Below, piece by piece: positions 25,401 to 36,870 of a DNA stretch of 64,000 nt. The notes under the pieces are model-generated. The model did no database searches, was not told the origin of the DNA, and saw only the letters and a list, made by a program, of their open reading frames with translations. Position numbers and translations under genes: made by a program. Every line of letters begins with the position of its first letter. The stretch's first letter is position 1. This DNA is from Combretum micranthum (Eukaryota > Streptophyta > Magnoliopsida > Myrtales > Combretaceae): assembly GCA_024138025.1 (NCBI GenBank), contig JAMXBD010000114.1:1550001-1614000 (forward strand). Reading direction: 5' to 3'.

Positions 25401-26369
25401 ATTACAATATTTTTTATGTAAATGCAAATATTCTTTATTTATATTATTATTTTATTCTAACAAAGAGTTATATTGTTGAAGGTTATGAAAATGGGTGATG
25501 AAAACATATCAGGAGAGATTGTGATCCTTGCTACTAGACCTAATAAAGTAGTAAAGAGATTTTCCAAGTTTTTAAGAAATGGAATTAGATTCTATACCAA
25601 AGCTCACAAAGAGAACATGGCGACTCAAAATAGTGGTGTTGTTAATACTTCGGAGATGGGTAGCATAAACTATTATGGCAAATTGATGGATATCATTGAG
25701 TTGAATTACTCAAATAGTTTAAAATTTGTCTTATGTAAGTGCGATTGGATTAATGTCCATCATAGCATTGGTATTGAACAAGATGAATTTGGATTTACTC
25801 TTGTGAACTTTTCTTGCCTTATACATATAGGAGAAAAGCTGGAGGATGATCCATTTGTTTTCTCCTCGCAAGTTGAGCAAGCTTTTTATGTATATGATCC
25901 TAACTGTGAGAATTTATTAGTAGTAGTGAGGTTTAAACCTAGAGATGCATTCGATATGGGAGGAGAGGATGACAATGTAGATGAGGTTGATCATTCAACA
26001 ACTTTAAATGATCAAAGTTTCAATGATGATAATTTAAATTGGGTTTGAATTAATGTAAATAAAGATGAGGCTGTATAGAAAAGAGTATAAATTTGCCTTT
26101 CATTTTAGAAATTTAGTTGCTTGTAATATATTTGAATTTTGCTTGATGATTGTCACACATATTAGCTTATTGTGATTAAATTGGTGATGTTGATATATAT
26201 TTGGATATAAATAAGCAAGTGCTATATCTTGATTTGGTTTGGTTGATTTTAGTAATATAATTATAAATATAATATCTAGGTAAATTTCTCTCTTTTAAAG
26301 ACAATTTGACTTCCATTTTGAGTTTGATTTTAAACAAAATAATGTCTTTAACTTTTAAATTTCTTGTCT

Positions 26370-27918
26370 ATAGGTTTAATCATGACTAAAGGTAAGCATT
26401 CTTTAAAAAGAGTTAAAGTAACTTCTAGATTAGAGCAACAACTTGAACAACCAAATGAAGAGAACCTACATGGTCAACCTCAACATGGAGATGGAGATCA
26501 ACACTCAATTCCTCCTTTGAAATTTGAAATAGAAGTACAAACTCAAAATGAAACTCAACGAGAAGTTGAACTTGATAAAGACTCTTTTGAGTGTATTGGT
26601 ATGTCTTTCTTTTTTTTTTAATTTAGGATGTTGGTCATGTTTGGAGAAGTATACATATGCAATGACCTTTTTTCATTTCTTTACAATATAGATAAAAGTG
26701 GACGATAATATAAAAAGAGGGGTACAATCACAATGGCTTCTATTTAGAATATGGATGGTAATGAAATAATTTATGTTGAAGTTGACGATCATGAATTCCC
26801 TTGTACTGGAGAAGGTGCTACACTTAGTTTTTTTTTGGGACACTTGCAACAAATGGATCATATGCACCTTTGAGCATTTTAAACGGGATAAACCAGAATT
26901 TAGACCATTTACAACAAAAATGTTGAATGCAATTGAGGTACCAGACTCATTTTACTTTGTATAGTTATATTGAGTAGATATTTCTTATTAATAATTTTTT
27001 TATCTTCATTATTGTGAGCAGTATAGGTTAAAGTATCCTCTTGAAACAAAGGATTGGATCTTGAAAACATTGAATAAAAGATGGAGAGATTATAAAGTGC
27101 ATTGAAAGGACCTTATTTTGATCCGGACAAAAGAGAAGAGGAAATGATGGAGAAAATTCCAAATGATGTCAGATCAGATCAATGGTGTGCTCTCTTGAAT
27201 GAATGGTTAAAGCTAGAATCGCAAGTAATTTACATATATATTAAATATATCTATTGAATATCATTTGTTAGTTTATCTTTATGTTTTTCCTTTTGTTATA
27301 TAGGCAATCAGCGAGATTAGTACTGCCAATGCTAACAAACAAAACAATGCTAGAAGAAAAAGCCATGCAAGACAAAGCAAGGATATGGTGATACTTTTAT
27401 TTATATGTTTATTTATGGAATGGATGTTATTTTTGTATCAAATGTGTCATAATATGATAAAGTTTTGGTTATAGCAAATCGAAACTGGGAAAATACTTGA
27501 CAAACTTACTATGTATGGCATGACATATAAGAGGAAAGGTGGTACTTATGTTCTTGAAAATGTAAGGGAAAAGATTGTAGACTCACAACTATATGTCATC
27601 CATCTGTCCTTTTTCTTATTTTTCTTTATGCTTTATCAATCACTTAAGTAGATCAATTCATTTTCCAAAAGCTTCAAAGAAAAAGCTTTATTTTTACTAT
27701 ATTGATGTTATTATTGTAGGCAAGAGTTGAAGCTCTATAAAAAGAATGTAGGCTTAAATAGTACCTCAAGTCAATTGAATGAAGAAATATTTAGAGAGAT
27801 GTTTGGTCCTGAGCACAATGGTAGAGTGATAGGACTAGGTTTAGGACCTACCCCTTCAAGTGATGCCAATGCAAATGAAATAGTTGAGTTGAAACAAAAG
27901 TTATCAGTAATGGGATGA
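26370..27918 (+). pseudogene. second CACTA gene, Transposase_24/Ptta-type, broken
   Basis: Lies about 330 bp after TNP2 on the same strand, as in En/Spm-type elements with two products. A first exon (MTKGKHSLKRVKV... to DSFECI, about 26382-26600) ends at a GTATGT donor. Further pieces are KRGTITMASI (26720), LGTLATNGSYAPLSILN (26835, after a slip in a T run), RLKYPLETKDWILKTLNKRW (27028), KIPNDVRSDQWCALLNEWLK (27155), ANANKQNNARRKSHARQSKD (27325), MYGMTYKRKGGTYV (27511) and FGPEHNGRVIGLGLGPTPS (27800). This order matches plant Ptta/En/Spm (Transposase_24) proteins, which bind subterminal repeats. Stops and frameshifts in several exons make it inactive. Confidence 0.85.
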
Positions 27919-29143
27919 AAGTATGATATCCTTTTTGGTTTGTTTGCTAATAGGTTTCTAAAGTAGGGGACATGTTAAATACAATTGATCATGTACAAGT
28001 ACATTTACTTTCCCCGTATTTACCTTTTTCTCAATTTTTTTTATAAAATCAATAAATTCAATTCTTAATAGTAGGAAACTGATGGAAGTGGCCATGTAAA
28101 TGTTGCATCTCCTTTTGCAAATCATTCTTCATATTTAAGCCATTAACCTACATCTAATGACCCCTCTCATAATATTTGAGATACTTTATCTGTCTCACAC
28201 TTTCTACTTATTAAGTATCTTTACAATTTTGTTAACAAAGGTGAACTTTCAATACTCTTCATTGGAAGTCATGGAACTTTTAGTACTCTAAGTTTATTAA
28301 CATTGCAGTTTACGACACTTATTGACAAGGTGTTCTCATTTACTTTTGTATGGATTTAAATGTAGCACCCTTTATTGACAATTACATTAGGACTTTTGTA
28401 TTTATGAATGCAAAACTTAAGTTTGTTTAGTTCTTAATTCAAGTTATGTACCTAATAGGTGTTCAAAGTTTGAAAATGAAGGAATTCTAGTGATTGGATG
28501 TGCCTTTTTTATTTGCATTATATTAAATGTCATACTTGAAGGATCAATTAGTTGTGGCGGTTGAATTCACCTTTACATTTAGTGAATATTATTTGTAAAA
28601 ATTTTGGTTTTAAAGCATTGTGGCAGTTTCATTCACATCTATATTTGCCAAAAATTACATGCTAAACTTTCGCACCAAATTTTTGCGGCAATTTAAACCG
28701 CCAATATTAATAACATAAGCATTTATGAAATTCTTCCTCATGTATTAGCTTTTAGACCACCAATAAAATTACTCAAAATTTTCATGCAAGAAGTTGCAGT
28801 AGTCTAAACCGCCACTAACATAAACATTTTAGAAATTCTTCCTCATGTATCGGCAATTTAAACCACCAATAAAATCACTCAAAATCTTCGCATGAAACAT
28901 TGCAGCAATCTAAAACTACCACTATATAAATTTTATGTAATTTTTTTGACATGTAACACGGCTTGGACTGGTAGTAGAACTCCTCAAAACCGCCTCTACG
29001 AGATGATAGTCTACCCCGATATAGGGGTAAAACCACCTCTACATGATAGAGATGATGGCATTTGCAACACTAATGCAGCAGTTTAAGGAACTGCCTATAC
29101 TGAATGTAGTGGTGGTTCAAAAGCCCATGAAATGATAAAAAAA
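27919..29143 (+). other. CACTA 3' subterminal region
   Basis: No gene. From about 28550 it holds repeated words such as GGCAATTTAAACCGCCA, GTCTAAACCGCCACTA and CAATTTAAACCACCA, and CCGCCTCTAC/CCACCTCTAC near 29000-29040. The CCTCTAC word also occurs in the left subterminal region. These are the expected cis sites of the element. The open frame at 28892-29086 is not a gene. Confidence 0.65.
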
Positions 29144-29172
29144 TTGCCGCTATAGACTTGGTTTATTGTGTG
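29144..29172. repeat. right terminal inverted repeat of the CACTA element
   Basis: Ends GACTTGGTTTATTGTGTG followed by AAT, the inverted partner of 16658-16686. Confidence 0.75.
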
Positions 29173-29175
29173 AAT

Positions 29176-32100
29176 AAAAGGTGATTCTTATCATGCATTA
29201 AAATAATTTATGCTACCTAATTTTATTTGTAATTTTTCACATAAAAATAATAATAAAACTGCAAATTAATTAAAAATACTAAAATCAATTCAATGAAAAA
29301 AAAATACAAAACTTAAAAAAAAAAAAACAGAAGAAGAAGACACAAAAGCAAGAATTTATCGTATTAGTCATCAAGTAAGCTCCATGGCCACCCACTACCA
29401 TTAATGGGTTGCATAGCCTATTGATAGCTAAAATAGACTATCTCACTTTTTATGTGAATTAATATTAACTTCAATCATGGCTCATTCATATCATTATTAA
29501 AATATGTGATATATTAATATTTTAATAATGTGACCTATTAAAAAAAATGACTCAATCATAAAATTTTCTGAATAATAATAATATGGTACATCGAAGTACA
29601 ATATGTCATAAATTATATTTGTGAGAAAGGTGTCTACTAACTCAGTTAAATCAATGAGAAATATTTAATAGACATATAAAAATTTTTATGGAGAGTTTGT
29701 GGCCTTAAACGTAACCTTCGGAAACATTCTATCTGGCCAAAAAATTCAAGAAAAATCCATGTTCAAATTGTTAGGGTGGAAATGCAAGTTCTTATCCCAA
29801 GGAGGTAAGAAAGTTCTAATAGGCTGTTGGTTACTTTTTTTTTCATTTTAATTCATGTTAAAAGTGTCTCTTTTGTCCCTTTAAATTGCTACAAGGTAGT
29901 TATGGATTTGATCAAAAAATTTGTTGGGCAAGATATTTCAAAGTACAAAATTCATTGGAAGTGCTAGTCTGATATATCTAAGAGCCTAAATCCTTTGAAG
30001 GCCTCAAGTTTAAAGATTTAGCTGATATTTGATATAGAACTTTTCCAAATAAACATAGGCATAGTTTGGTTTCGTACAGGAACTAGACCGAAAACACCAT
30101 CGGGGATTTCAAATTTGAACTAGATTGATTGGCTAGTTCTATAGTTGGCTAAAGAATTGCTAGTTCTACAATTCCTGGACGGTTCATTGATATAAAATCA
30201 ATGAAACGAGGAGTTCCATGCATTCCATTAAAAAAAACTAGAGAAAAAAATTTAAAAAAATAATATTAAATATATAACCATTAATGTTTAAACTATTTAA
30301 TATAAATAGTAAAATTTATTATCAATTCACAATATTTATAGTGTTATTATCAACAACACAAATAAATATAACTAAAATAATATATAACTAGTTTGTATAA
30401 ATTTCTCATAAAAAAATTTATTTCCTTAATAATGTGAGTTTATTTTTATATTATAATTTTTTTTACCCTGTAGAATATTTTATAGTCTTATATTACTAAT
30501 TGCAATTGATTTTGGATGTGTTTATACATAAATAAATGTGCATTCTAAATTTTTTTAAAAAATTGGTTAAAAAATTAGCACTTTTAGGCCTAATAATTAT
30601 TTTAAGTTTCAAATTTATATTATTAAAAACTATTTTTTCTTAAAAAAATGTACTTCCTTTTTTCAAAACCAGAACTAGGCACAACCTGTTCCAAAGAACC
30701 GGGTTAGAACCGTATGAGAAAGTTCCGATTTCAGCTCCTCAATTTCAAAACCACAATCACAGCTATGTCTTTGGAAAGTTTGAATGGAGAATTGTTTAAC
30801 AAAATGATAATATTAAGTATATTTACTTACATAATAACGGAGAAATCATATTAAGTATATTTAATAATAAAATAAAATAAAAATCCACAAAAAATATTCA
30901 AAGTACGAAAAGGAATTGAAAACAAAATGGGGCGTATCCTCCTATCCACATTATAAATCTAGTTCAACACTACACATATGAACAGTTAAATAAACATATC
31001 TAATGATATTCTTATTTTTATGAGCATTTTAAAATGTTGACGACTCAAATAAAAAAAGGAAAAGTTGAAACTCAAACAATATAATTAAATAAAAAGGTAT
31101 TTTTTAATAAAATACTTGAGAAAATTCTATGATCTTATGATAGTTATAATGTGACGATCCCATTATATTACTGGACTACTTATTAGACCTATTGAAACTT
31201 TTAATTTTTTTTACACCAATTTTTTACAACCCATTTAATGATAAGAAATACATGATTTCAAATTAGACAATTAAACTTGTTCAATTTGTAGAAACCTAGC
31301 ACCAAAAATGCTAAGATGATAATTTAGATAAATCACTATCTTTATTTAGAATTGCTCTAGATATGAAATTTTATGACTGTCTACTCTCATGTCAAGAAAT
31401 TTGATATGCAAGTAAGCAATATACCAAGAGAAAGATAGATATTTAAAATGAAATATAGATATATTATAGTTATTCTTCCAGCAACGGAAACATCAAATTT
31501 ATTATATATAGTATGGTGGACTAGATTGATTATGATATGATTATTATGTTAGTTAAGCATTAAATATAGACTAGAGCTGTAATCTCTTCCAAGTTTAGAA
31601 ATGATTCTGCATATGATAGAGTTCTTATAACCATAAAGGGCACTGATAGCCATATAGATAAAAAAAATAAAAAAAAGAAAAAAGTGCAAACAATTCTCCA
31701 AACTTTGATCTTAGCATTGATACACCTTCTGAACATTCAAATCTTACAAATTGTTTATCTAAATTATGACAAATTAGCAAATAACCCCAAAGTTGAGAAT
31801 GACCCTCTAAACTATGACTTTAGTTAGGAAAAAAAAAAAAAACTCTCAAACTTATTAAAATGTGTTTTAACATCTCATAAACTGTAATTTTAGTGTGTTA
31901 TTATTAAACTAAAGAAACAAAATAAATAAAGTTATCCTTTATCCCACCAATTTATAAAAATTTAAGAAAATTATTTGTAACACCTTATAGTTCAAATGTC
32001 TACACCTAGAGTAAAGTTTACACACAATTCTCAAAAATTCAATTAGTGAAAGAACCAAAGAGATAACCCTTTGCTAAAGCCATAATTAAGTTAGAAATTA

Positions 32101-32599
32101 AATATCTTAAGAGATAATGCCCTTAAAGCTCTTATTTTTCAATATTAAGTAATATTTCATGATAGGCTTTCTTATTATTATTTGAAAAATGGTTTAGTAG
32201 CTGAAGTAACGTAACTGTAGGTGGTTGTGTCTTTTTTGAAACAACAAGCCTGTCGTGACTAATGAAATTGTGTGAGCCATGCCTCTAGGGTAGGCATCTC
32301 TTGTGATGATTTTAATAATGTACCTCGCAAAATATTTTTAGTTTAGTCTAAAATAAGTGTTTGGTGTAATTCAGAGTAATCACGTAATTCCCATAGGGAT
32401 AAAGGCAACTAAAGTGCATGTTATATCAATATTGGGCATTTCAATATTTCAAGTTTTAATTTCAGTAATTTAGTGCTCTTACATTAAGATAAAGTTCAAT
32501 TTAATTTCTTCATAACATAAACAATTTAACATACGTTATACTAAGCTAAGATGGAATTCATAAGGTTTCTTTTTTTTAACTTAGCATCAACGTAGATTG
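29176..32599. other. noncoding AT-rich stretch
   Basis: No gene is seen. It is AT-rich with poly-A runs. One possible nonautonomous hAT-type element lies at about 30050-30775, listed separately. Near 31690-31930 there are phrases such as CCAAACTTTGATC, CCCAAAGTTGAG and CTCAAACTTATTAAAATG, of the kind found in terminal repeats of Mutator-like or MITE elements, but no clear second end. Confidence 0.5.
30050..30775. mobile_element. possible nonautonomous hAT-type element
   Basis: The left edge (GGCATAGTTTGGTTTCG, GGAACTAGACCG) and the inverted right edge (GACATAGCTGTGATTGTGG, GGTTCTAACCCGG) share a CATAG...GGTTT form. Both sides carry subterminal GAACTAG/GAACCGG words typical of plant hAT derivatives. 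The middle is AT-rich with no frame. No clear 8-bp target duplication was found, so the borders are guesses. Confidence 0.35.
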
Positions 32600-32619
32600 A
32601 TTTACTAGTTAAGATCTTT

Positions 32620-33085
32620 AAAATTATAAAAGTTAGCCAGTTTACTAATTGACATCTTAGAAATTACAAAAGTTGGCCTACATAATTGTAAAAAAGTTAT
32701 ATATTTAATTTCTTTGGCTATGAAATGAAAACTTTGCTTGCAGTTATAACAAGATAACTTTTTTTACCAATCAGTAAGACTGTCCATTTTAATGCTGGAA
32801 ATTAGTTTTTGTTTAAGATATTTTTTGAAATTAATTATTTAAATAAAATAGAAATAAAATTAATTATTAAAATGCAGTATTAAAATCATAATTAAAAAAT
32901 ATAATAAATTATAAGATCTCACATGAAAATCATATAGACGTACATCGCGTTTAAGAGAGACTACTTTTCCTCGCTCCATCAATACGCTGACATGGATTCC
33001 TTTACCTTTCCTTTACCGTACTATACCTCTTTTATTGTTTTCGATGACAGCTGTTTTCATAATAGTGCGATTTTCATAGAGAGTG
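32620..33085. repeat. dispersed inverted repeat, copy 1
   Basis: Bases 32620-32985 are the reverse complement of 46150-46497 with many shared words (TTATCTTGTTATAACTGC, CAAGCAAAGTTTTCATTTCA, TCTCTTAAACGCG). Bases 33000-33085 are the reverse complement of 38727-38820 (ATTATGAAAACA, TGTCATCGAAAACAATAAA). It may be a terminal or internal part of an unclassified DNA transposon. No target duplication was found. Confidence 0.7.
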
Positions 33086-33427
33086 GTTTAAAATTATTTT
33101 TACATTATTTTAAATCAAATCGATAATAATATGATATCGATAAAAAATTAATAATTTTATTCATAAACTGACCAAATCAAATAATACTAAAATGATGCAA
33201 ATATGATATCTATGAATTATAAATGATGATTCAATATAAATTCAATACTAATAAAAATCTAGCAATCCAAACTAGTCAGTTTTTAACTCGAATATAACCA
33301 ACTGACGATTTGATGATTAGATTTTATGTGGTGTAACTATAACTCAGGCATATTGCATTAAGAAATTGGGATATGTGAATGATTTTTTTTTAAATCGCAC
33401 TAAAATAATGTATCTCATCTTATATGA
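33086..33427. other. noncoding stretch
   Basis: AT-rich DNA between the inverted repeat and the LTR miniature. Nothing is recognised. Confidence 0.6.
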
Positions 33428-33432
33428 GAGAT

Positions 33433-34033
33433 TGTTGGGATACAAGTGTGAGAATCCCACATGAGAAATATGGGACTTGTGTGAAGAGTTTATAAGAGAG
33501 AAGACCCATTAACCGATTCTCTTAAGGTTTTGGGTTATAGATGGTGTCAAAAGCTCATTTGTGTTATTCTTCACAAAGCCTATTGGATTTCTCCCAATTA
33601 GAGGCATACTCCAGATCCCTAACAATTGGTATCAAAGCCGATGGTTCGGTTGAGAATCTCCCATGGTTGGCCCACCATGTGCCATGTGGAAAGAAGAGCT
33701 TGGTGGTATGACTCGTTTGTGAAATCCATGGTGAGTAGGTGAGACCACTCACAAAGCGGGTTTAGTGGGGTCAATTTGATAAGCTCTTGAGGGGGAGTAT
33801 GACCTACCCCATTGTGGAGACTTACACTTGTGGGGAAGATTGTTAGGATGTAAGTGTGAGAATCCCACATGAGAAATATGGAACTTGTGTGAAGAGTTTA
33901 TAAGAGGGAAGACCCATTGACCCATTGCCTTAAGGTTTTGGGTTATAGATGGTGTCAAAAGCCCATTTGTGATTATCATTCACAAAGCCTATTTGATTTC
34001 TCCCAATTAAAGGCATACTCCGGATCCCTAACA
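33433..34033 (+). mobile_element. TRIM, LTR retrotransposon in miniature
   Basis: Two direct LTRs of 192-193 bp (33433-33624 and 33841-34033), TGTT(G/A)GGAT...CCCTAACA, enclose only 216 bp. A primer site for initiator Met tRNA (TGGTATCAAAGCC) lies at 33627-33639 and purine-rich tracts precede the right LTR. It has no coding capacity, so it must have moved with proteins from another element. The perfect duplication GAGAT flanks it (33428-33432 and 34034-34038). The LTRs differ at only a few places, so it is one of the younger insertions here. The frames at 33564-34099 are shadows of this element. Confidence 0.93.
33627..33639 (+). promoter_or_regulatory. primer-binding site of the TRIM
   Basis: TGGTATCAAAGCC, two bases after the left LTR; matches the initiator Met tRNA 3' end. 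Confidence 0.85.
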
Positions 34034-34038
34034 GAGAT

Positions 34039-34520
34039 TTATGTAAAAAATCATATATCTTATTTAATAGACGTGATGCAATGGATTCTAGTAATTTGAC
34101 TTTTATTTTGGTAACTTTTTTTTTTTTATTTAACCTTTATTTTTATAATTTTTTTTATAAGTTATAAACATGTTCATTCACTGGGTGTAACAAATATGAC
34201 TAGTGGATTTCATTTTCAGCTCAACATAAAGTTATGTTAAAATGACTATCTACTAAAGAGACTAAATTTAACTTTATTTCAAAATAGGAAACTAGATTGG
34301 AAAAATTACAACATTAAATACCAAACTAGCGAATTTTTTATAATATAGGCATTTGCATTGCCTTAATCCCATACAATAAGAGATGGGTAAAACAACTTTA
34401 CGGAAGGACAAAATCACAACCTACAATGTTATTTTTTTATATGGTTGTAATAAATGCGGCTATAAGGACCATTACAACATGCTAATATGAAAAATTTTAT
34501 CTTAAGATTGAGAATATGGA
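34039..34520. other. noncoding stretch
   Basis: AT-rich; no gene or repeat recognised. Confidence 0.6.
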
Positions 34521-34525
34521 CGAGG

Positions 34526-35018
34526 TGATGTAGATGAGGTGGCCATGTCCTACTTGGAGAGATTGGAAGCCAAGAAGACATCCGGAAAGAGCATTTATTA
34601 GCATTTATTTTTCGGTTTTTTATTTCGTATTTTGAGTTGTTTTTTAAATAGCATTTATTAGCATTAATGCTAATAAGATGTAGATGAGGTGGCCATGTCC
34701 TACTTGGGAGATTGGAAGCCAAGAAGACATCCGAAAGAGCATTTCAGCATTTATTTTTCGGTTTTATTTCGTATTTTGAGTTGTTTATTTTAAATAGCAT
34801 TTATTAGCATTAATGCTAATAAATAGCATTTAATTAGCATTTACTTTTCAGTTTATTTCAAGACTATAAATAGTCGTACTAGGGTTGTATTTGAAAAAAA
34901 CTACTTATCATTATTGAAAATAACTTTGAGGGGATTTCCTCTAGATTTCACATTATTTTTGTGAGTTGAGATACATTCGTCGAGTGTTCCGTTTTTATCC
35001 ACGCTAACCGCTGCGTCA
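34526..35018 (+). mobile_element. gypsy solo LTR with internal 150-bp duplication
   Basis: Starts TGATGTAGATGAGGTGG and ends CCGCTGCGTCA, the same end types as the gypsy LTRs at 5288 and 7876. It shares their TATAAATAG box (34865-34873) and the ATTCGTCGAGTGTTC end block. The perfect duplication CGAGG lies at 34521-34525 and 35019-35023. The first ~150 bp (34526-34676) are repeated directly at 34677-34830, including GATGTAGATGAGGTGGCCAT and AAGCCAAGAAGACATCC. No internal region is present. Confidence 0.9.
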
Positions 35019-35023
35019 CGAGG

Positions 35024-36119
35024 TGTCACTAGGCTATAATGCTATTGGCAGAATCTATAATATTATGAGCATGTATGGTTCATAAAAGCCCTACGAATTT
35101 ATTCTTCTATGAAGGTTAGTGGTATATATACATATTGAAGATATATATTGATGAAAATGATTTTGAAAAAAAATTTAACAAATTAAAAAAAATCTCTCTT
35201 AAATTTTTGCAAACCTAAATGTATTTTTTTTTATTACTATTCACTGATGTAGTGATAGGAATCCAAATACCTTTAACAAATTGAACAATAAATATAATAT
35301 TTAAATTAAAAATTGAAGGAGTGAAAGCTTTAAAAAAAATTAATTAATTAATAATGCACTAACATAGTTACAACAATAATAGAACACATAATAACATTAG
35401 TAACACTAATAACATATGATACCTTAAAACAATTATAGACATAGGATTACAATGCAGTAACTGGAAATGTATTCTGCAAAAACCTTTTTTAAGATTCTAC
35501 AACTAATATACATATGTCAATAAAACCAAAAGTCGTGTATTTTATCATTGGGTTAGAAAATTTAATCTTAAATACGAAATTCATTTCAATCCTATAATTA
35601 TCTTGATCGTGACTACTAAATGAGTTCAAACTCTAATTAAAACACTTATCAATAATTCAAAATTCAAAATTTATTTACGTCGCATTCATAGTAATAACAC
35701 GTGACATATACAGATACCTTAAAACAATTTAAATCATTACAATAATTATAATAATGTGCCAGTACGAGGAGCTCCTACTACATTGTCCCTTATTTATTAT
35801 TAAATTTAACTAATAAACTTTAATAACCCATTAGTCCATGAATTCACCCTATGTCATAGCTTCCTAAAGAAATGGACTAGGATCATGAGCTAAACTAAAT
35901 AACTCCATCCACTTCCCCCGTCACAACAACAACAAATCTTTAGATTGAGCACCCACAGCTTTGCCTCCACTTTTGGAAGTTATAATGGAACTATCTAGAG
36001 GTAATCCTTATCTCAATTCTAGAGCCCGAACTTGGAACAAAGTCTTAGTTACTAGCTTAGGCAAAAGGATTTTGATCTCCCTATTCGATCTAACTGAAGG
36101 TAACACATCTTATTTCCAC
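35024..36119. other. noncoding stretch
   Basis: AT-rich, nothing firm. A small GC-richer patch at 35930-36110 contains a 64-residue frame (35961-36155) with no recognised domain. Confidence 0.5.
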
Positions 36120-36870
36120 TTTACTAGTAGGATAAAAATCTATTTAATATCGTAAGTAATAGCGCTTTAATGTTAAATTCACGCAGTGTGTGATGTTGGA
36201 ATTAAAGCTGAAATGGAAGTTTGGTTCGTTATAAACATGACAGAAACAGAGGAGCTTGGGAATGGCATGTAATTTGGTGTTTGGTTTACGAGAAAATAAT
36301 AGATGGTGTTTGAAAGGGGTGTGAAGGAAACTTAGCTTGAGGATACATTGTCCCAGGACGTGTAAAGAGCACTCTCTCTGGTCTAAGGTTTGAAGAAGCC
36401 ATGCTTGAATAGTTCTAGACTGCATGCCAGTTATCATCAATAACGTATTTATATCTAAATAAAATAACTAGTCATAACTAAACATTTGAGAAATTGTATT
36501 GCTAACTCAACTTATGACCTCGATTTGGAGTGGAAATTAAAAAAGAAAAAAAGAAAAAGAAATTGGGTAATTAATCTAATTAACAATGTTTCTTAAGACT
36601 TAGATGTGTGTGTGTGTGTGTGTGACTATATTTTTCCTTATTAATAGTATTGAATCTAAGTAAAAAATATTTGGGGTTCAACAATATTATTAATAAATTA
36701 TATTTCCTAATTATGTTAATAATTTATCATCAACCTAGGTAACACTTACAATGTATATGGACATAAAATGCATAATTTAAGAATGTCAAAATTTTCCAAA
36801 GAAATCAATTTGGTTCTAGTAATAATAAGTTTTAATATTACCTATAGTCATGTCATTTTTTTAATGGATA
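36120..36870. repeat. duplicated block, copy 1 (uninterrupted)
   Basis: Very similar to 50345-50637 plus 61771-62219. Shared words include GATGTTGGAATTAAAGCTGA, GAGGAGCTTGGGAAT, CGAGAAAATAATAGATGG, GAAGGAAACTTAGCTT and, after the point where copy 2 is split, AATATTTGGGGTTCAAC and TTTATCATCAACC. Both copies carry a (GT)n run, here 36605-36624. Copy 2 starts about 150 bp after the MYB stop codon, but no MYB sequence is seen beside this copy. Confidence 0.9.

Larger units (their letters stand above)
19400..26048 (+). pseudogene. TNP2-type CACTA transposase, broken and interrupted
   Basis: The main transposase of the CACTA element (cutting and joining of element ends in the nucleus). The match starts near 19407 with CSDGFNPFRTMN, the TNP2 'SDGFNPF' block, and runs through INDIPAYGNLSSWSTKGK, CPICAESTYGKWLY and LPKDHRF to 20090. 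Here the 4.07-kb solo LTR is inserted. The frame resumes at 24170 with LPYWEYNLSCHNLDVMHIGK, then DVKMLDGYVSNISRCVNVK, GLKSHDS, GRPVHYSWMCPFER and AQPEGSIAKGYIAKE (to ~25100). A C-terminal DUF4216-like domain follows at 25500-26048 (YYGKLMDIIELNYSNS, FGFTLVNFSCLIHIGEKLED). Damage seen: TAA at 19647, a stop at 20010, TGA/TAG near 24366, and a frameshift near 24690. It cannot make an active enzyme. Confidence 0.9.
16658..29172 (+). mobile_element. CACTA (En/Spm) DNA transposon, complete ends, dead genes
   Basis: The left end starts CACAACAACAAATCAGGTCT and the right end, reversed, starts CACACAATAAACCAAGTCT. With one gap these align over about 28 bases. Both are flanked by the 3-bp duplication AAT (16655-16657 and 29173-29175), the size expected for CACTA elements. 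The first five bases are CACA(A/C), a variant of CACTA. Subterminal repeats with GCCTCTAC and AAACCGCC words follow at both ends. Inside are a TNP2-type transposase gene and a second Transposase_24-type gene, both on the plus strand and both broken. The element is 12.5 kb, of which about 4.07 kb is a later solo LTR. Confidence 0.88.

Noticed and set aside
16650..29180. The CACTA region as a host gene with TNP2 homology
   Set aside because: Terminal repeats, 3-bp target duplications and a second transposon gene show it is a transposon; stops show it is not a domesticated gene.
33564..34099. Four small frames
   Set aside because: Shadows of the TRIM LTRs and its short internal region.
36144..36440. 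98-residue minus-strand frame in copy 1 of the duplicated block
   Set aside because: Copy 2 does not keep the frame through its substitutions and indels, and no domain is visible.
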